From the NCBI GenBank assembly GCA_035265325.1, contig DATFOS010000020.1, positions 1 to 33,530 of the forward strand: DNA of 33,530 bases, given 5' to 3'. The notes beneath the pieces were generated by a model. That model was not told where the DNA came from and searched no databases. It was given only the letters and a program-made list of their open reading frames with translations. A program made the translations under genes and the position numbers. This stretch comes from DATCLS01 sp035265325. Lineage in GTDB: Bacteria > Actinomycetota > Acidimicrobiia > Acidimicrobiales > VFJN01. Shown here piece after piece: positions 7,816 through 15,209 of this stretch; position 1 is the first letter of the stretch, and each line of letters opens with the position of its first letter.

Positions 7816-8379
7816 ATGCCGATCGTGCCGGACACCAAGGATTGGACCTGGGTCCTCGAGGCCACCTGTACCGAGTGCGGGTTCTCGGCGGCCACGACCC
7901 CCGTCACGGACGTGCCCCGCCTCGTCCGGGCCAACGTCGCCGCGTGGCGCCCGCTGCTGCTGACGCCCGACGGGTCCCCGCGCCCCGGCGTCGCCGACCG
8001 CCCGGCCGACGACCGCTGGTCGGCCGTCGAGTACGCCTGCCACGTGCGGGACGTGTTCCGGCTGTTCGACGTCCGCCTCGGGCTCATGCTGGACGAGGAC
8101 GCCCCGCAGTTCCCCAACTGGGACCAGGACGTCACCGCCGTCGAGGACCGCTACCGCGAGCAGGACCCGGCGACCGTGGCCGCCGACCTCGAGGCGGCCG
8201 GTGCCGTCATCGCTGCCAGCTTCGAGGCCGTGTCTGGCGACCAGTGGTCCCGTACCGGCACGCGCAGTGACGGCGCCCACTTCACCGTCGAGACGTTCGC
8301 CCGCTACTTCGTCCACGACCCGATCCACCACGTCCACGACGTCCGGCAGGGCTACGCCGCCCTGGGCGCCACCCCCTGA
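7816..8379 (+). CDS. DinB-superfamily protein
   Basis: The protein has 187 residues. The layout fits a DinB/YfiT-like four-helix bundle. Trp-Ser-AVEYACHVRD places His76 in the first conserved helix, and FVHDPIHHVHDV carries His167, His171, His172 and His174 near the C-terminus, giving the usual three-His metal site. An N-terminal CTECGF (Cys18, Cys21) is an additional possible metal or redox pair. In actinobacteria such proteins are thiol-dependent transferases or isomerases using mycothiol or bacillithiol, but no substrate can be assigned. The ATG at 7816 follows the hairpin region; no Shine-Dalgarno is evident. The two-Cys N-terminus is seen in many actinobacterial members as far as I recall. 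Confidence 0.75.
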   Translation: MPIVPDTKDWTWVLEATCTECGFSAATTPVTDVPRLVRANVAAWRPLLLTPDGSPRPGVADRPADDRWSAVEYACHVRDVFRLFDVRLGLMLDEDAPQFPNWDQDVTAVEDRYREQDPATVAADLEAAGAVIAASFEAVSGDQWSRTGTRSDGAHFTVETFARYFVHDPIHHVHDVRQGYAALGATP

Positions 8380-8471
8380 GCGGGTACGGCGTACTCCCGG
8401 GGACGGGAGCGCGGACATGAGGCGAAGCCCGCGGACGAGCCCGTAGCGGCGGCGCGGTAGCGTCGCCGGTC

Positions 8472-9440
8472 GTGCGCGCCCTGGCCCTCGGCATCGCCAT
8501 GGTCCTGGCCGCAGCCTGTGGGGGCGGGGACGACCAGGCGTCCCCGCCCCCCTCCACGGTCCCCGACGGGACGCCCGGCCCGCCGTCCGCCGCCGAGCTG
8601 TGCGCCGGCGTGGCGCTGGTGGAGCCGGTCCCCACCGTGGCGGCCGACGGTCTGGACGAGGCGTCCGGCCTGGCCGCCAGCCGCGTCACGCCCGGCCTGC
8701 TGTGGGCACACGACGACTCGGGTGGCGACGCCGCCGTGTACGCCATCGGGCCCGACGGGAGCGACCGCGGGGCCTGGCCCCTCGACGGCGTCGAGGCGTT
8801 CGACTGGGAGGACATGGCCCGCGGGCCCGGCCCCGACGGCACCGGCGACCTCCTCTACCTGGGCGACATCGGCGACAACCGGGCGACCCGGGACGACGTG
8901 ACCGTGGTCCGGGCGCCCGAGCCCTCCGCCCCCGAAGCCGCCGCAGCCGGCCCGATCGCCGGCGCCGAGGCCGTCCGCCTCGCCTACGCCGACGGGCCCC
9001 GCGACGCCGAGGCGCTGGTCGCCGACCCGCTGTCGGGCGACCTCGTGATCGTGGACAAGTCCCTACTGGGCGGGTCGGTCGGCGCCTACGTGGTCCCGGC
9101 GGCGACGCCGTGGGGGCCGGTGGGCGGAGGCGCCGAGGCGGCCGCGGTGACCACGATCGAGCGGGCGGGCGACGTGAACCTCGGCCTCGGGCAGATCGTG
9201 ACCGGCGCCGACGTGTCGTCCGACGGCTCGCTGGTCGCCGTGCGGACCTACACCGACGTGTGGCTGTGGGACCGGGCGGCGGGCCGGTCCGTGCCGGAGG
9301 CCATGGCCGGCGAGCCGTGCCAGGCGCCCGCGGCCGCCGAGCAGCAGGGCGAGTCCGTCGCCCTCGACCCCGACGGGCGGGGCTACACGACCGTGAGCGA
9401 GGGCGAGCACCCGGCGGTCAACCACTTCCGCCTCCCCTGA
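8472..9440 (+). CDS. Secreted lipoprotein, predicted beta-propeller
   Basis: The protein has 322 residues. The GTG at 8472 lies exactly 8 bases after TAGCGT (8458-8463), a leaderless start. A short signal ends in the lipobox LAAAC (Cys16), followed by a Pro/Ser linker. The rest has repeating blade-like segments: SGLAASRVTPGLLWAHDDSG, DWEDMARGP, LLYLGDIGDNRATRDDVTVVR, DAEALVADPLSGDLVIVDK, GADVSSDGSLVAVRTYTDVWLW and GESVALDPDGRGYTTVSEG. The DWEDxA and YxGDIGDN motifs recur in uncharacterised secreted beta-propellers of bacteria. Enzymatic activity, if any, is unknown. Two further cysteines (AELCAG and GEPCQAP) might form a disulfide. Confidence 0.75.
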   Translation: MRALALGIAMVLAAACGGGDDQASPPPSTVPDGTPGPPSAAELCAGVALVEPVPTVAADGLDEASGLAASRVTPGLLWAHDDSGGDAAVYAIGPDGSDRGAWPLDGVEAFDWEDMARGPGPDGTGDLLYLGDIGDNRATRDDVTVVRAPEPSAPEAAAAGPIAGAEAVRLAYADGPRDAEALVADPLSGDLVIVDKSLLGGSVGAYVVPAATPWGPVGGGAEAAAVTTIERAGDVNLGLGQIVTGADVSSDGSLVAVRTYTDVWLWDRAAGRSVPEAMAGEPCQAPAAAEQQGESVALDPDGRGYTTVSEGEHPAVNHFRLP

Positions 9441-9468
9441 CGTCACGGGCGGGCCCTCGCCGAGCGCG

Positions 9469-10053
9469 TCAGCAATCCCGGCGGAGCACCGTCGCCCGGG
9501 CGATCGCCCCCCACTCGTAGGCGATCCGGGCGGGCCGGGATCCCGAGGTCGGGACCGTGATCGAGGCGATCTCGCCGTCCCAGCAGCGCTCGAGCAGCAC
9601 GCGGGCCCGCATCGCCTGGTCGGTCGACGTCACCAGGTTGATGCGCTCCCAACCCCGCTCCTCGGCCAGCCGGGCCACGTACCGGGCCTCCCCGCGTGTG
9701 GTGTGGGTCTCCGGGTCGAAGCACACGGCCTCGTAGTCGTGGACCGGGTAGCCGGGTCGGTCCCCGCGGTTGCCGCAGAACCAGCCGTTGGCGGTGTAGC
9801 GCTGGTCCGGGTCGGCCGGGTCGGAGATGACGACCACGTCGGCGTAGCCCTGGTCCGCCAGGTCGGCGCCGCGCTCCAGGCGCGGCCCGAGGCCGCCGAA
9901 CACAACGATGGCGTCGGCCGCGATCGGCTGGTCGACCGGCGGCCGCACGAACCAGCGCCACGACAGGACCGCCCCGACCGCCAGCACCACGACGAGGAGG
10001 AGGGCGAGAGGGTGCCACGGCAGGCGCACGCCTCCGACCCGCCCGGCTCGCAT
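9469..10053 (-). CDS. YdcF-like (DUF218) membrane protein
   Basis: The protein has 194 residues from the ATG at 10053. One N-terminal membrane span (about 14-33) is followed by a DUF218 domain: ADAIVVFGGLGPRLERGADLADQG, VVVISDP, THTTRGEARYVARLAEERGW, INLVTSTDQAMRARVLLERC. The GGxxxR...GA start and the STxxEA-type block are family hallmarks. The His usual in TSxxHxxRA is Asp-Gln here. DUF218 proteins act in the envelope (the SanA/YdcF group), but the substrate is not established. The start is supported by TACCCT (10067-10062, minus strand), 8 bases before the ATG. Any start further upstream would swallow this box. The 3' end lies 28 bases from the convergent lipoprotein gene. Confidence 0.8.
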   Translation of the reverse strand: MRAGRVGGVRLPWHPLALLLVVVLAVGAVLSWRWFVRPPVDQPIAADAIVVFGGLGPRLERGADLADQGYADVVVISDPADPDQRYTANGWFCGNRGDRPGYPVHDYEAVCFDPETHTTRGEARYVARLAEERGWERINLVTSTDQAMRARVLLERCWDGEIASITVPTSGSRPARIAYEWGAIARATVLRRDC

Positions 10054-10168
10054 GGCCCCGCAGGGTATCCGGGGGAATGACGGCCCCGGCCCGACGACGG
10101 TGCGTAGGGTAAGGCGCCGCACGCGCGGGGTGATGCTCACCGCGCACAGGGAACGAGAGGGCGAGCGA
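10054..10168. promoter_or_regulatory. Divergent promoter region, YdcF-like (-) and DUF2510 (+)
   Basis: On the minus strand TACCCT (10067-10062) lies 8 bases before the ATG at 10053. On the plus strand TAGGGT (10105-10110) would start an mRNA with a leader of about 50 bases, and GAGAGGG (10155-10161) lies 7 bases before the GTG at 10169. Confidence 0.5.
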
Positions 10169-10930
10169 GTGACGGACTCTACGAGCACCCCGGCCGGTTG
10201 GTACGCCGACCCCGACCAGCAGGGTTACGAGCGCTACTGGGACGGGAGCCAGTGGACTGAGCACACCCAGCCGATCCCGGGCGACGCCGCCGCCCAGGGT
10301 GCTGCCGGCATGCCGGGGCAGGCGCCACCCGCCTCGTCCGGTCAATGGCCGCCCGGCCCGCCGACCGGGGCCCCGGCCCCGCCGCCGAACGTCGCGCCGA
10401 TCCCGCCGTGGCAAGCCGGTGGCCCCAGCGGTCCCGGGTTCGGCCCACCCCCGGCGAAGCGCGGCGGTGGGAACAAGACCGCCCTGATCGTGGCCCTCAT
10501 CGTCGTGGCCGCCCTCGTGGCGGTCGGGGCGATCATCGCCCTCGCCGGTGGTGGCGACGACGACGACACGGATACCGCGTCCGACACGACCTCGGGCCAG
10601 TCGGACACGACCTCGGGTGACTCGGGCACGACCTCGGGTGACTCGGGCACGACCTCGGGCGACTCGGGCACGACCTCGGGCGGTCCCACCGACCCGAACC
10701 CGGACGACGAGTTCGTGGCCCCGAACGAGCCGCCCGGAGGCGACGACGAGGCCCTGAACGCCCTGGCCGACGACTGCTACGGCGGCGACATGGCCGCCTG
10801 CGACGAGCTGTTCAGCGAGGCCCCGGTCGGTTCGGACTACGAGAGCTACGGCGACACCTGCGCCGGACGCATGCCCGACCCGCAGGGCCGCTACTGCGAG
10901 GACACGATCGAGGACCCGATCCTGCCTTAG
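10169..10930 (+). CDS. DUF2510 domain membrane protein with repeat stalk
   Basis: The protein has 253 residues from the GTG at 10169, which has GAGAGGG 7 bases upstream. Residues 8-32 are a DUF2510 motif (PAGWYADPDQQGYERYWDG then QWTEHT). A Pro/Gly/Ala-rich cytoplasmic linker follows, then one membrane span (ALIVALIVVAALVAVGAII, about 109-127). Outside lies an Asp/Ser/Thr/Gly stalk built of TTSGDSG repeats, then a C-terminal domain with four cysteines (DDCYGGDMAACDELF, YGDTCAGR, YCEDT). The layout repeats that of the Hsp70-like protein at 411. DUF2510 is a short cytoplasmic domain of actinobacterial membrane proteins with no settled function. The ALADDCYxGDMAACDxLF block recurs in other actinobacterial membrane proteins. 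Confidence 0.85.
   Translation: MTDSTSTPAGWYADPDQQGYERYWDGSQWTEHTQPIPGDAAAQGAAGMPGQAPPASSGQWPPGPPTGAPAPPPNVAPIPPWQAGGPSGPGFGPPPAKRGGGNKTALIVALIVVAALVAVGAIIALAGGGDDDDTDTASDTTSGQSDTTSGDSGTTSGDSGTTSGDSGTTSGGPTDPNPDDEFVAPNEPPGGDDEALNALADDCYGGDMAACDELFSEAPVGSDYESYGDTCAGRMPDPQGRYCEDTIEDPILP
10585..10681 (+). repeat. 21-bp in-frame tandem repeat (TTSGDSG)
   Basis: About 4.6 copies of a 21-base unit start at 10585, 10606, 10627, 10648 and 10669 (the last partial). Copies 2 to 4 are nearly identical; copy 1 is diverged. The unit length is a multiple of three, so copy-number change would lengthen or shorten the extracellular stalk without a frameshift. Confidence 0.85.
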
Positions 10931-11007
10931 GGGTGCGCAGACGAGGCGGGGTTGCCTTCTCGGGCGCTGGCGCGCCCGGGCGGGAACGACGCGGCATCCC
11001 GGCTCGT

Positions 11008-11022
11008 GGCGCCTTCGGCGCC
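11008..11022. terminator. Hairpin between convergent genes
   Basis: GGCGCC, loop TTC, GGCGCC lies in the 132-base gap between the DUF2510 gene and the convergent TPR gene. Further G+C-rich inverted stretches surround it. There is no T-tract. Confidence 0.4.
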
Positions 11023-11062
11023 GGGGCCGCTGGGCCACGGCTGTGCCGATCGGCGCGGCCTC

Positions 11063-12511
11063 TCAGGCGGACTGCAGCCGGGTGCGGTGGGCGGTGGCGG
11101 TGGCCTCGACGGTCGCCGCCGCCGTCGCGTCGCCCCGGCGACGCAGCAGCTCGGCCTGGCGGTCCAGCGCGTAGGTGCTCGTCGGCCGGCGGGTCAGGCG
11201 CTCGCTGAGCAGCGCCCGGGCCACGTCGAGGCGTCCTGCGGCGAGGGCGGCGTCCACCAACGTGCGCTGGACCACGTCCCGCTGGGCATGGGAGCCGCCC
11301 ATCACGTGCAGGCGGGCCCGAGCAGGCAGCAGGGCGTCGACGGCGTCGCCCGGACGGCCCTCGGCGAACGCCAGCAACCCCCGGCACGCCGGCAGCCCGG
11401 CCTCGGCGGTCATCCTCACGTTCGACCCGACCCGTTCCGACCCGGCCGGGCCCGGGCCGGCCCCCGCCACGAACGCCGCCAGGCGGTCGACGTGGGCGCG
11501 GGCCTCGTCGGTCCGTCCGGCGCCCGCCAGCGCGATGACCAGGTGGACGTCGTTGAAGGCGTACCAGGGCTCGTCGTCGAGCCGGTCCGCCCAGGCGTCG
11601 GCGAGGCGGGCGAAGCGGTCGCCCGTGTCGACCCCGTCGAGCCGCAGGCGCCACAGCAGCGCGGCGGCGTCGAGCATCTCGAGCGGCACCCCGGCGGAAC
11701 GGAGGTGGTGGATGCGGGCGTCGTAGGCCGCCAGCGCCTCGTCGTGGCGGCCGGCCTCGAGCAGGTACAGCGTGTGGTGCCAGGCGACGTGGACGGTGAG
11801 CAGCGAGTCGCCGCCCCAGCGGTCCTCCTGGGCGCGCAGGAAGGCCAGGCCGGCGTCGATGCGGCCCTGTTCCTCGTAGCTGTGGGCGACCGCGTGGACG
11901 GCCCAGACGTCGTCGGCGTTGCGGTAGAGGGCGGCCAGGCCGTGGAGCTCGGCGGCGGCGAGGTCGCCGGACCCCTCCAGCCCGAACGCCAGCATCCCCC
12001 GGGCGAGCCCGTGATGCGGATGGGCCGGGTCGAACGCCCCGATCGACCGGGCGACGCGGTCCCGCAGGTTGCGGGCGTCGCCGAGGAAGAAGTCCAGCTG
12101 GTGGCCCATCATCAGCGCCAGGACATCGGTCGGCCACCGCAGCAGCAGGTCGTCGAGGCGCGCCGCCGCCCCGTGCCAGTCGCCGGCCACCCAGGCGGTG
12201 ATGGCGTCCGTGTGGGCCCGCTCCCGATCGTTCTGGCGGCCGGCGCCGGCGAGCCGCCGGAGGGAGGCGAGGGCGTCCTCGGCGGCGGGGAGCCAGCGCC
12301 GGTCGGTCGAGCTGAGGGCCAGGTACGCCCACAGCACGTGGCCCAGCGGGACATCGGGCTCGTCCGCCCGGAGTCCCTTGGCGAGGCCGACGGCACCGGC
12401 GTCGAGGCGCAACAGGAGGTCGACGGCCGTGTCGTAGCGACCCAGCGCCTCCGAAGCCCCGGTGGCGGGGTTTCCGTGGCCGTCGAGCGGGGAGACGGGC
12501 GGAATGGTCAC
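11063..12511 (-). CDS. TTC38-like tetratricopeptide-repeat protein
   Basis: The protein has 482 residues from the GTG at 12511; a TTG at 12526 is also in frame. It is almost wholly helical with TPR-like pairs rich in Ala and Leu: LGHVLWAYLALSS, GDWHGAAARLDDLLLRWPTD, AVHAVAHSYEEQGRIDAGLAFL, HVAWHHTLYLLEAGRHDEALAAYD. The HAVAHxYEExG and HxxWHxxLxxL blocks are the hallmark of the TTC38 family, which occurs from bacteria to humans and whose biochemical role is not established. No signal or membrane segment is present. It is divergent from the RsbW-like kinase gene. The 3' end converges on the DUF2510 gene. Confidence 0.82.
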   Translation of the reverse strand: MTIPPVSPLDGHGNPATGASEALGRYDTAVDLLLRLDAGAVGLAKGLRADEPDVPLGHVLWAYLALSSTDRRWLPAAEDALASLRRLAGAGRQNDRERAHTDAITAWVAGDWHGAAARLDDLLLRWPTDVLALMMGHQLDFFLGDARNLRDRVARSIGAFDPAHPHHGLARGMLAFGLEGSGDLAAAELHGLAALYRNADDVWAVHAVAHSYEEQGRIDAGLAFLRAQEDRWGGDSLLTVHVAWHHTLYLLEAGRHDEALAAYDARIHHLRSAGVPLEMLDAAALLWRLRLDGVDTGDRFARLADAWADRLDDEPWYAFNDVHLVIALAGAGRTDEARAHVDRLAAFVAGAGPGPAGSERVGSNVRMTAEAGLPACRGLLAFAEGRPGDAVDALLPARARLHVMGGSHAQRDVVQRTLVDAALAAGRLDVARALLSERLTRRPTSTYALDRQAELLRRRGDATAAATVEATATAHRTRLQSA

Positions 12512-12626
12512 GCGAGCAGTCAACACCCGCGTGAGGGCGTCCGGGGTCCCGTTCGCTACCGTGCAGGACTCGACGCACAGTGGCGGTCGCCACGGTGCGC
12601 GTGAGGAGAGGGACGAGGGAACGGCG
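12512..12626. promoter_or_regulatory. Divergent upstream region, TPR (-) and RsbW-like (+)
   Basis: On the plus strand TACCGT (12557-12562) is a candidate -10 with a leader of about 58 bases. GAGGGA (12615-12620) lies 6 bases before the ATG at 12627. No clear box is seen for the minus-strand gene. Confidence 0.4.
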
Positions 12627-13067
12627 ATGGTCCACCAGGACGGGCCCGCCCGGCCGACGGGCGGCGATCATGCCGACGTCCGGCACCTCACGGCCCGGTT
12701 CCCCAACGACCCCGCCGAGGTGGCCCACGCCCGGCGTGCGATCGGCGACGCCCTGGCCGCCTGGGGCTTCGACGGCGAGGGCCCGCTCGTCGTGCTCGCC
12801 GCCAGCGAGATGGTCACCAACGCGGTCATGCACGGCGACGGCGACGTCGAGGTCACGCTCGGCGCCGAGGACGACGTGATCCGGCTCGAGGTCGGCGACT
12901 CGGGCGGCGGTGAGCCGGCCCTGCGCTCCCCCGACCCGACCGGGGAGATCGCGGGCGGGTGGGGCCTCCACCTGGTCCGCGAGGTGGCCGACGAGTGGGG
13001 CACCCGCGTCGAGGACGGCCGGACCGTCGTGTGGATGACCCGACGCACCGGCCGCGCCGGCGCCTGA
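12627..13067 (+). CDS. RsbW/SpoIIAB-like serine kinase (anti-sigma factor type)
   Basis: The protein has 146 residues and is a single HATPase_c (GHKL) domain. The N-box is ASEMVTNAVMHG, with Glu61, Asn65 and His69. Asp91 lies in EVGDSG, the G1 box, and GGWGLHLV (110-117) is the G2 box. The length and motif spacing are those of anti-sigma kinases of the RsbW type, which hold a sigma factor and phosphorylate a STAS antagonist. No sigma-factor gene is adjacent. A STAS protein is encoded at 15373-15681, 2.3 kb away on the other strand. GAGGGA precedes the ATG. Many actinobacteria have dozens of orphan copies, so its partners cannot be named. Confidence 0.85.
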   Translation: MVHQDGPARPTGGDHADVRHLTARFPNDPAEVAHARRAIGDALAAWGFDGEGPLVVLAASEMVTNAVMHGDGDVEVTLGAEDDVIRLEVGDSGGGEPALRSPDPTGEIAGGWGLHLVREVADEWGTRVEDGRTVVWMTRRTGRAGA

Positions 13068-13090
13068 CCCGCCGGACGGGCTGACCCCGC

Positions 13091-13116
13091 GTTTCGTCCC
13101 CGGGCCCGGCGGGAAG
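13091..13116 (+). promoter_or_regulatory. Possible alternative-sigma (SigB/SigF-like) promoter
   Basis: GTTT (13091-13094), a 16-base spacer and GGGAAG (13111-13116) resemble the GTTT-N15-17-GGGTAT pattern of stress sigma factors. The motif sits 30 bases upstream of the DUF2231 gene and just after the RsbW-like gene. The match is imperfect. Confidence 0.25.
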
Positions 13117-13146
13117 ACCCGCGGCACCCGACCGGAGGAGCGTTGC

Positions 13147-13809
13147 ATGGCCCGCACGACCCCCGACGGCGCCGCGGAGGCCCCGTCGCCGCTCGTCACC
13201 GCCGTCCGGCACATCGAGGCGAACGAGGGCCTCGACCGCCCGGCTGCGGCGCTCCAGAAGCTGGCCGAGGCCGTCGACCTGCCCGGCGTGGTCGACGACG
13301 TCCTCACCGGCAAGCCGATCGGCCATGCCGCCCACCCGCTCATGACCGACCTCCCCATCGGTTTCTGGACCTCCACTGGCGTCCTGGACCTGATCGGCGG
13401 CCGGTCGTCCCGCAAGGCGGCCGACCGGCTCCTGGCGCTCGGCATCCTCTCGGCGGTGCCCACGGTGGCCACGGGCCTGGCCGAGTGGCTTCGGGCCGAC
13501 ACCTCGTCCCGCCGGGTCGGGGTCGTCCACGCCAACGCCAACGGCGTCGGCCTGGGCTTCTACGTCGCCTCGTGGGTCGCCCGGAAGCGCGGCCAGCGGA
13601 TCAAGGGCGTCCTGCTGGCGCTCGTGGGCGCCACGTTCGCCACGATCGGCGGCTACCTCGGCGGCCACATGACCGTCGCTCGCAAGATCGGCACCCGCGA
13701 CCCGGCCTTCGCCGTCCCCGGCGACCCGTCCTCCGACGGCGTCATCGCCCCGGCCGACGGCACCTTCGCCGACGCGCCCCACGCCCCCCACGCCCCCGAC
13801 ACCCCCTAG
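13147..13809 (+). CDS. DUF2231 membrane protein (ends at a TAG followed in frame by another domain)
   Basis: The protein has 220 residues. GGAGGAG lies 6 bases before the ATG. The DUF2231 hallmark KPIGHAAHPLMTDLPIGFW is at about residues 58-76, with the GHxxHP that could bind heme or metal. Four membrane spans follow (about 69-86, 98-117, 127-144, 152-172), then a Pro/Asp/His-rich tail (APHAPHAPDTP). The family is related to cytochrome-type membrane proteins and is sometimes fused to Rieske or other extracytoplasmic domains; its function is not established. The TAG at 13807-13809 is followed without any gap, in the same frame, by a beta-rich domain (13810-14145). The two may once have been one gene, or may still be one by readthrough. 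Confidence 0.82.
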   Translation: MARTTPDGAAEAPSPLVTAVRHIEANEGLDRPAAALQKLAEAVDLPGVVDDVLTGKPIGHAAHPLMTDLPIGFWTSTGVLDLIGGRSSRKAADRLLALGILSAVPTVATGLAEWLRADTSSRRVGVVHANANGVGLGFYVASWVARKRGQRIKGVLLALVGATFATIGGYLGGHMTVARKIGTRDPAFAVPGDPSSDGVIAPADGTFADAPHAPHAPDTP

Positions 13810-14145
13810 GTGACCTGGGACTCCTCCGCCGACCTCGATCTCCACGTCACCGAGCCCGACGGCACCGAGATCTACTTCGGCAACCGGGGCCCGACCGCCA
13901 CCGGTGGCACGCTCGACGGCGACGACAACGTGGGCTGCTCGGACGACGGCTCGATCGAGCACGTGTCGTGGCCCGCCGCGTCGATGCCCACCGGGGCCTT
14001 CACGGTCGAGGTGAAGGGCTACACCGTCGACGACTGCGGCAGCGGGGCCTACGACCTGGCCGCCGAGGTGGACGGCGAGGTGCTCCTCGACGAGTCCGGC
14101 GAGGTCGCCGAGGACGAGACGCAGTCCTACAACTTCGAGAACTGA
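13810..14145 (+). CDS. Secreted-type DUF2135/YfaP-like beta domain lacking its own N-terminus
   Basis: There are 111 codons from a GTG that directly follows the TAG of the DUF2231 gene, in the same frame. The sequence TWDSSADLDLHVTEPDGTEI, GGTLDGDDNVGC, HVSWP and PTGAFTVEVKGY fits a beta-sandwich found in secreted or surface proteins (DLDLHVxxPxG, GGxLDxDxNxGC). Its two cysteines (DNVGC and VDDCGSG) are placed as in the family and probably form a disulfide outside the cell. There is no signal peptide and no Shine-Dalgarno before the GTG; the preceding bases are C-rich. It could be the C-terminal domain of the DUF2231 protein after readthrough, a reinitiated product, or the stranded remnant of a gene. 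Confidence 0.6.
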   Translation: MTWDSSADLDLHVTEPDGTEIYFGNRGPTATGGTLDGDDNVGCSDDGSIEHVSWPAASMPTGAFTVEVKGYTVDDCGSGAYDLAAEVDGEVLLDESGEVAEDETQSYNFEN

Positions 14146-14233
14146 CGTCCGATTCCCGCCGCCGGCGTGGCGACGCGAGCAGGCTTGCGGCCTCCCCGCC
14201 CCACCTGCGCCTTCCCGTTCCTGACGGAGCGTG

Positions 14234-14264
14234 TTGACCATAGGTCCCGGAAGCGGGGTACGTT
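14234..14264 (+). promoter_or_regulatory. Promoter of the first DUF574 methyltransferase
   Basis: TTGACC (14234-14239) and TACGTT (14259-14264) are separated by 19 bases. The -10 box ends 8 bases before the GTG at 14273, so transcription should begin at or next to the start codon. This is the best two-part promoter in the window. Confidence 0.65.
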
Positions 14265-14272
14265 CCGGGACC

Positions 14273-15118
14273 GTGACCGAGGGCAGGATCGTCCCGTCGG
14301 GCGACCGAGACGTGCGGATCGACTTCGGCGTGGCGCACACCTCGCGCGTCTACGACTTCTTACTGGGCGGCACCGACAACTTCGCCATCGACCGCGAGGT
14401 CGCCGAGGTCGGCTTCGCCGCCTACCCGGGCGGGCTCGACGGCGCCCGCACCGATGCCCGGGCCAACCGGGCCTACCTCGGGCGGGCGCTGCGCTTCCTG
14501 GCCGGTGAGGCCGGCGTCCGCCAGTTCCTCGACATCGGCACGGGCATCCCCACCACCAAGGGGAACGTCCACGAGGTGGTGCAGGCCATCGCCCCCGAGT
14601 CCCGCGTCATCTACAGCGACAACGACCCGATCGTCCTCGCCCACGCCCATGCGCTGCTCAAGAGCCATCCGGCGGGCGACACCTGGTATATCGACGGCGA
14701 CGTGCGGAAGCCGCAGGCGATCCTCGACCACGCCCGCCGCTTCCTCGACTTCGAGCGGCCGATCGCGCTGGTGCTGGTGGGCCTCCTGCACGTCATCCCC
14801 GACGAGGCCGAGCCATACGAGGCGGTCGCCACCCTGGTCGACGCCGTGCCGTCCGGCAGCTACCTGGCGTTGAGCCACGTCACCAGCGACGCCGCCGGCA
14901 TGGACACGGTGAGCCGGCGCCTCGACGAGCACATGCACGCGGTCAACCCGCCCCGGTTGCGCAACCGCGAGGAGGTCACGCGGTTCTTCGAGGGGCTCGA
15001 GTTGGTCGAGCCGGGCGTCACCCGGGTCAACGAGTGGCGCCCGGACCAGGCCGGCGCACCGGCCGACGCCGACGGCCGCGAGGTCCCGATCTACGCCGGC
15101 GTGGCCCGCAAGCCCTAG
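14273..15118 (+). CDS. DUF574 (Methyltransf_19) SAM-dependent methyltransferase, copy 1
   Basis: The protein has 281 residues from the GTG at 14273, fixed by TACGTT 8 bases upstream. The family signature is ARVYDFLLGGTDNF-like (here TSRVYDFLLGGTDNFAIDR). NRAYLGRALRFL and RQFLDIGTGIPT follow; the last is the SAM-binding motif I. VIYSDNDPIVLAHAHALL supplies the acidic residue for the ribose. The C-terminus has SYLALSHVTSD and EWRPD. This group is expanded in actinobacteria and its substrates are unknown. A paralogue in the window (23167-24045) shares all these motifs. Upstream lies the DUF2135-like open frame. Downstream are short CCGGCCGG repeats and the MITE-like element. Confidence 0.85.
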   Translation: MTEGRIVPSGDRDVRIDFGVAHTSRVYDFLLGGTDNFAIDREVAEVGFAAYPGGLDGARTDARANRAYLGRALRFLAGEAGVRQFLDIGTGIPTTKGNVHEVVQAIAPESRVIYSDNDPIVLAHAHALLKSHPAGDTWYIDGDVRKPQAILDHARRFLDFERPIALVLVGLLHVIPDEAEPYEAVATLVDAVPSGSYLALSHVTSDAAGMDTVSRRLDEHMHAVNPPRLRNREEVTRFFEGLELVEPGVTRVNEWRPDQAGAPADADGREVPIYAGVARKP

Positions 15119-15127
15119 CGATCCTCC

Positions 15128-15170
15128 TGTCCGGCCGGCGAAGTGTCCGGCCGGCGGAGTGTCCGGCCGG
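15128..15170. repeat. 16-bp direct repeats containing CCGGCCGG
   Basis: About 2.7 copies of a 16-base unit begin at 15128, 15144 and 15160. Each carries the palindrome CCGGCCGG, so copies can pair with each other. It follows the methyltransferase stop codon by 9 bases and may act as its terminator. Confidence 0.65.
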
Positions 15171-15209
15171 GTTGCCCGGCGCCCGGGGTGCCCGACCCGC
15201 GGTCGTGCC

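Noticed and set aside
15128..15170. CCGGCCGG-containing 16-bp repeats considered as a CRISPR-like array
   Set aside because: Copies are directly adjacent with no spacers; they are a simple tandem repeat.
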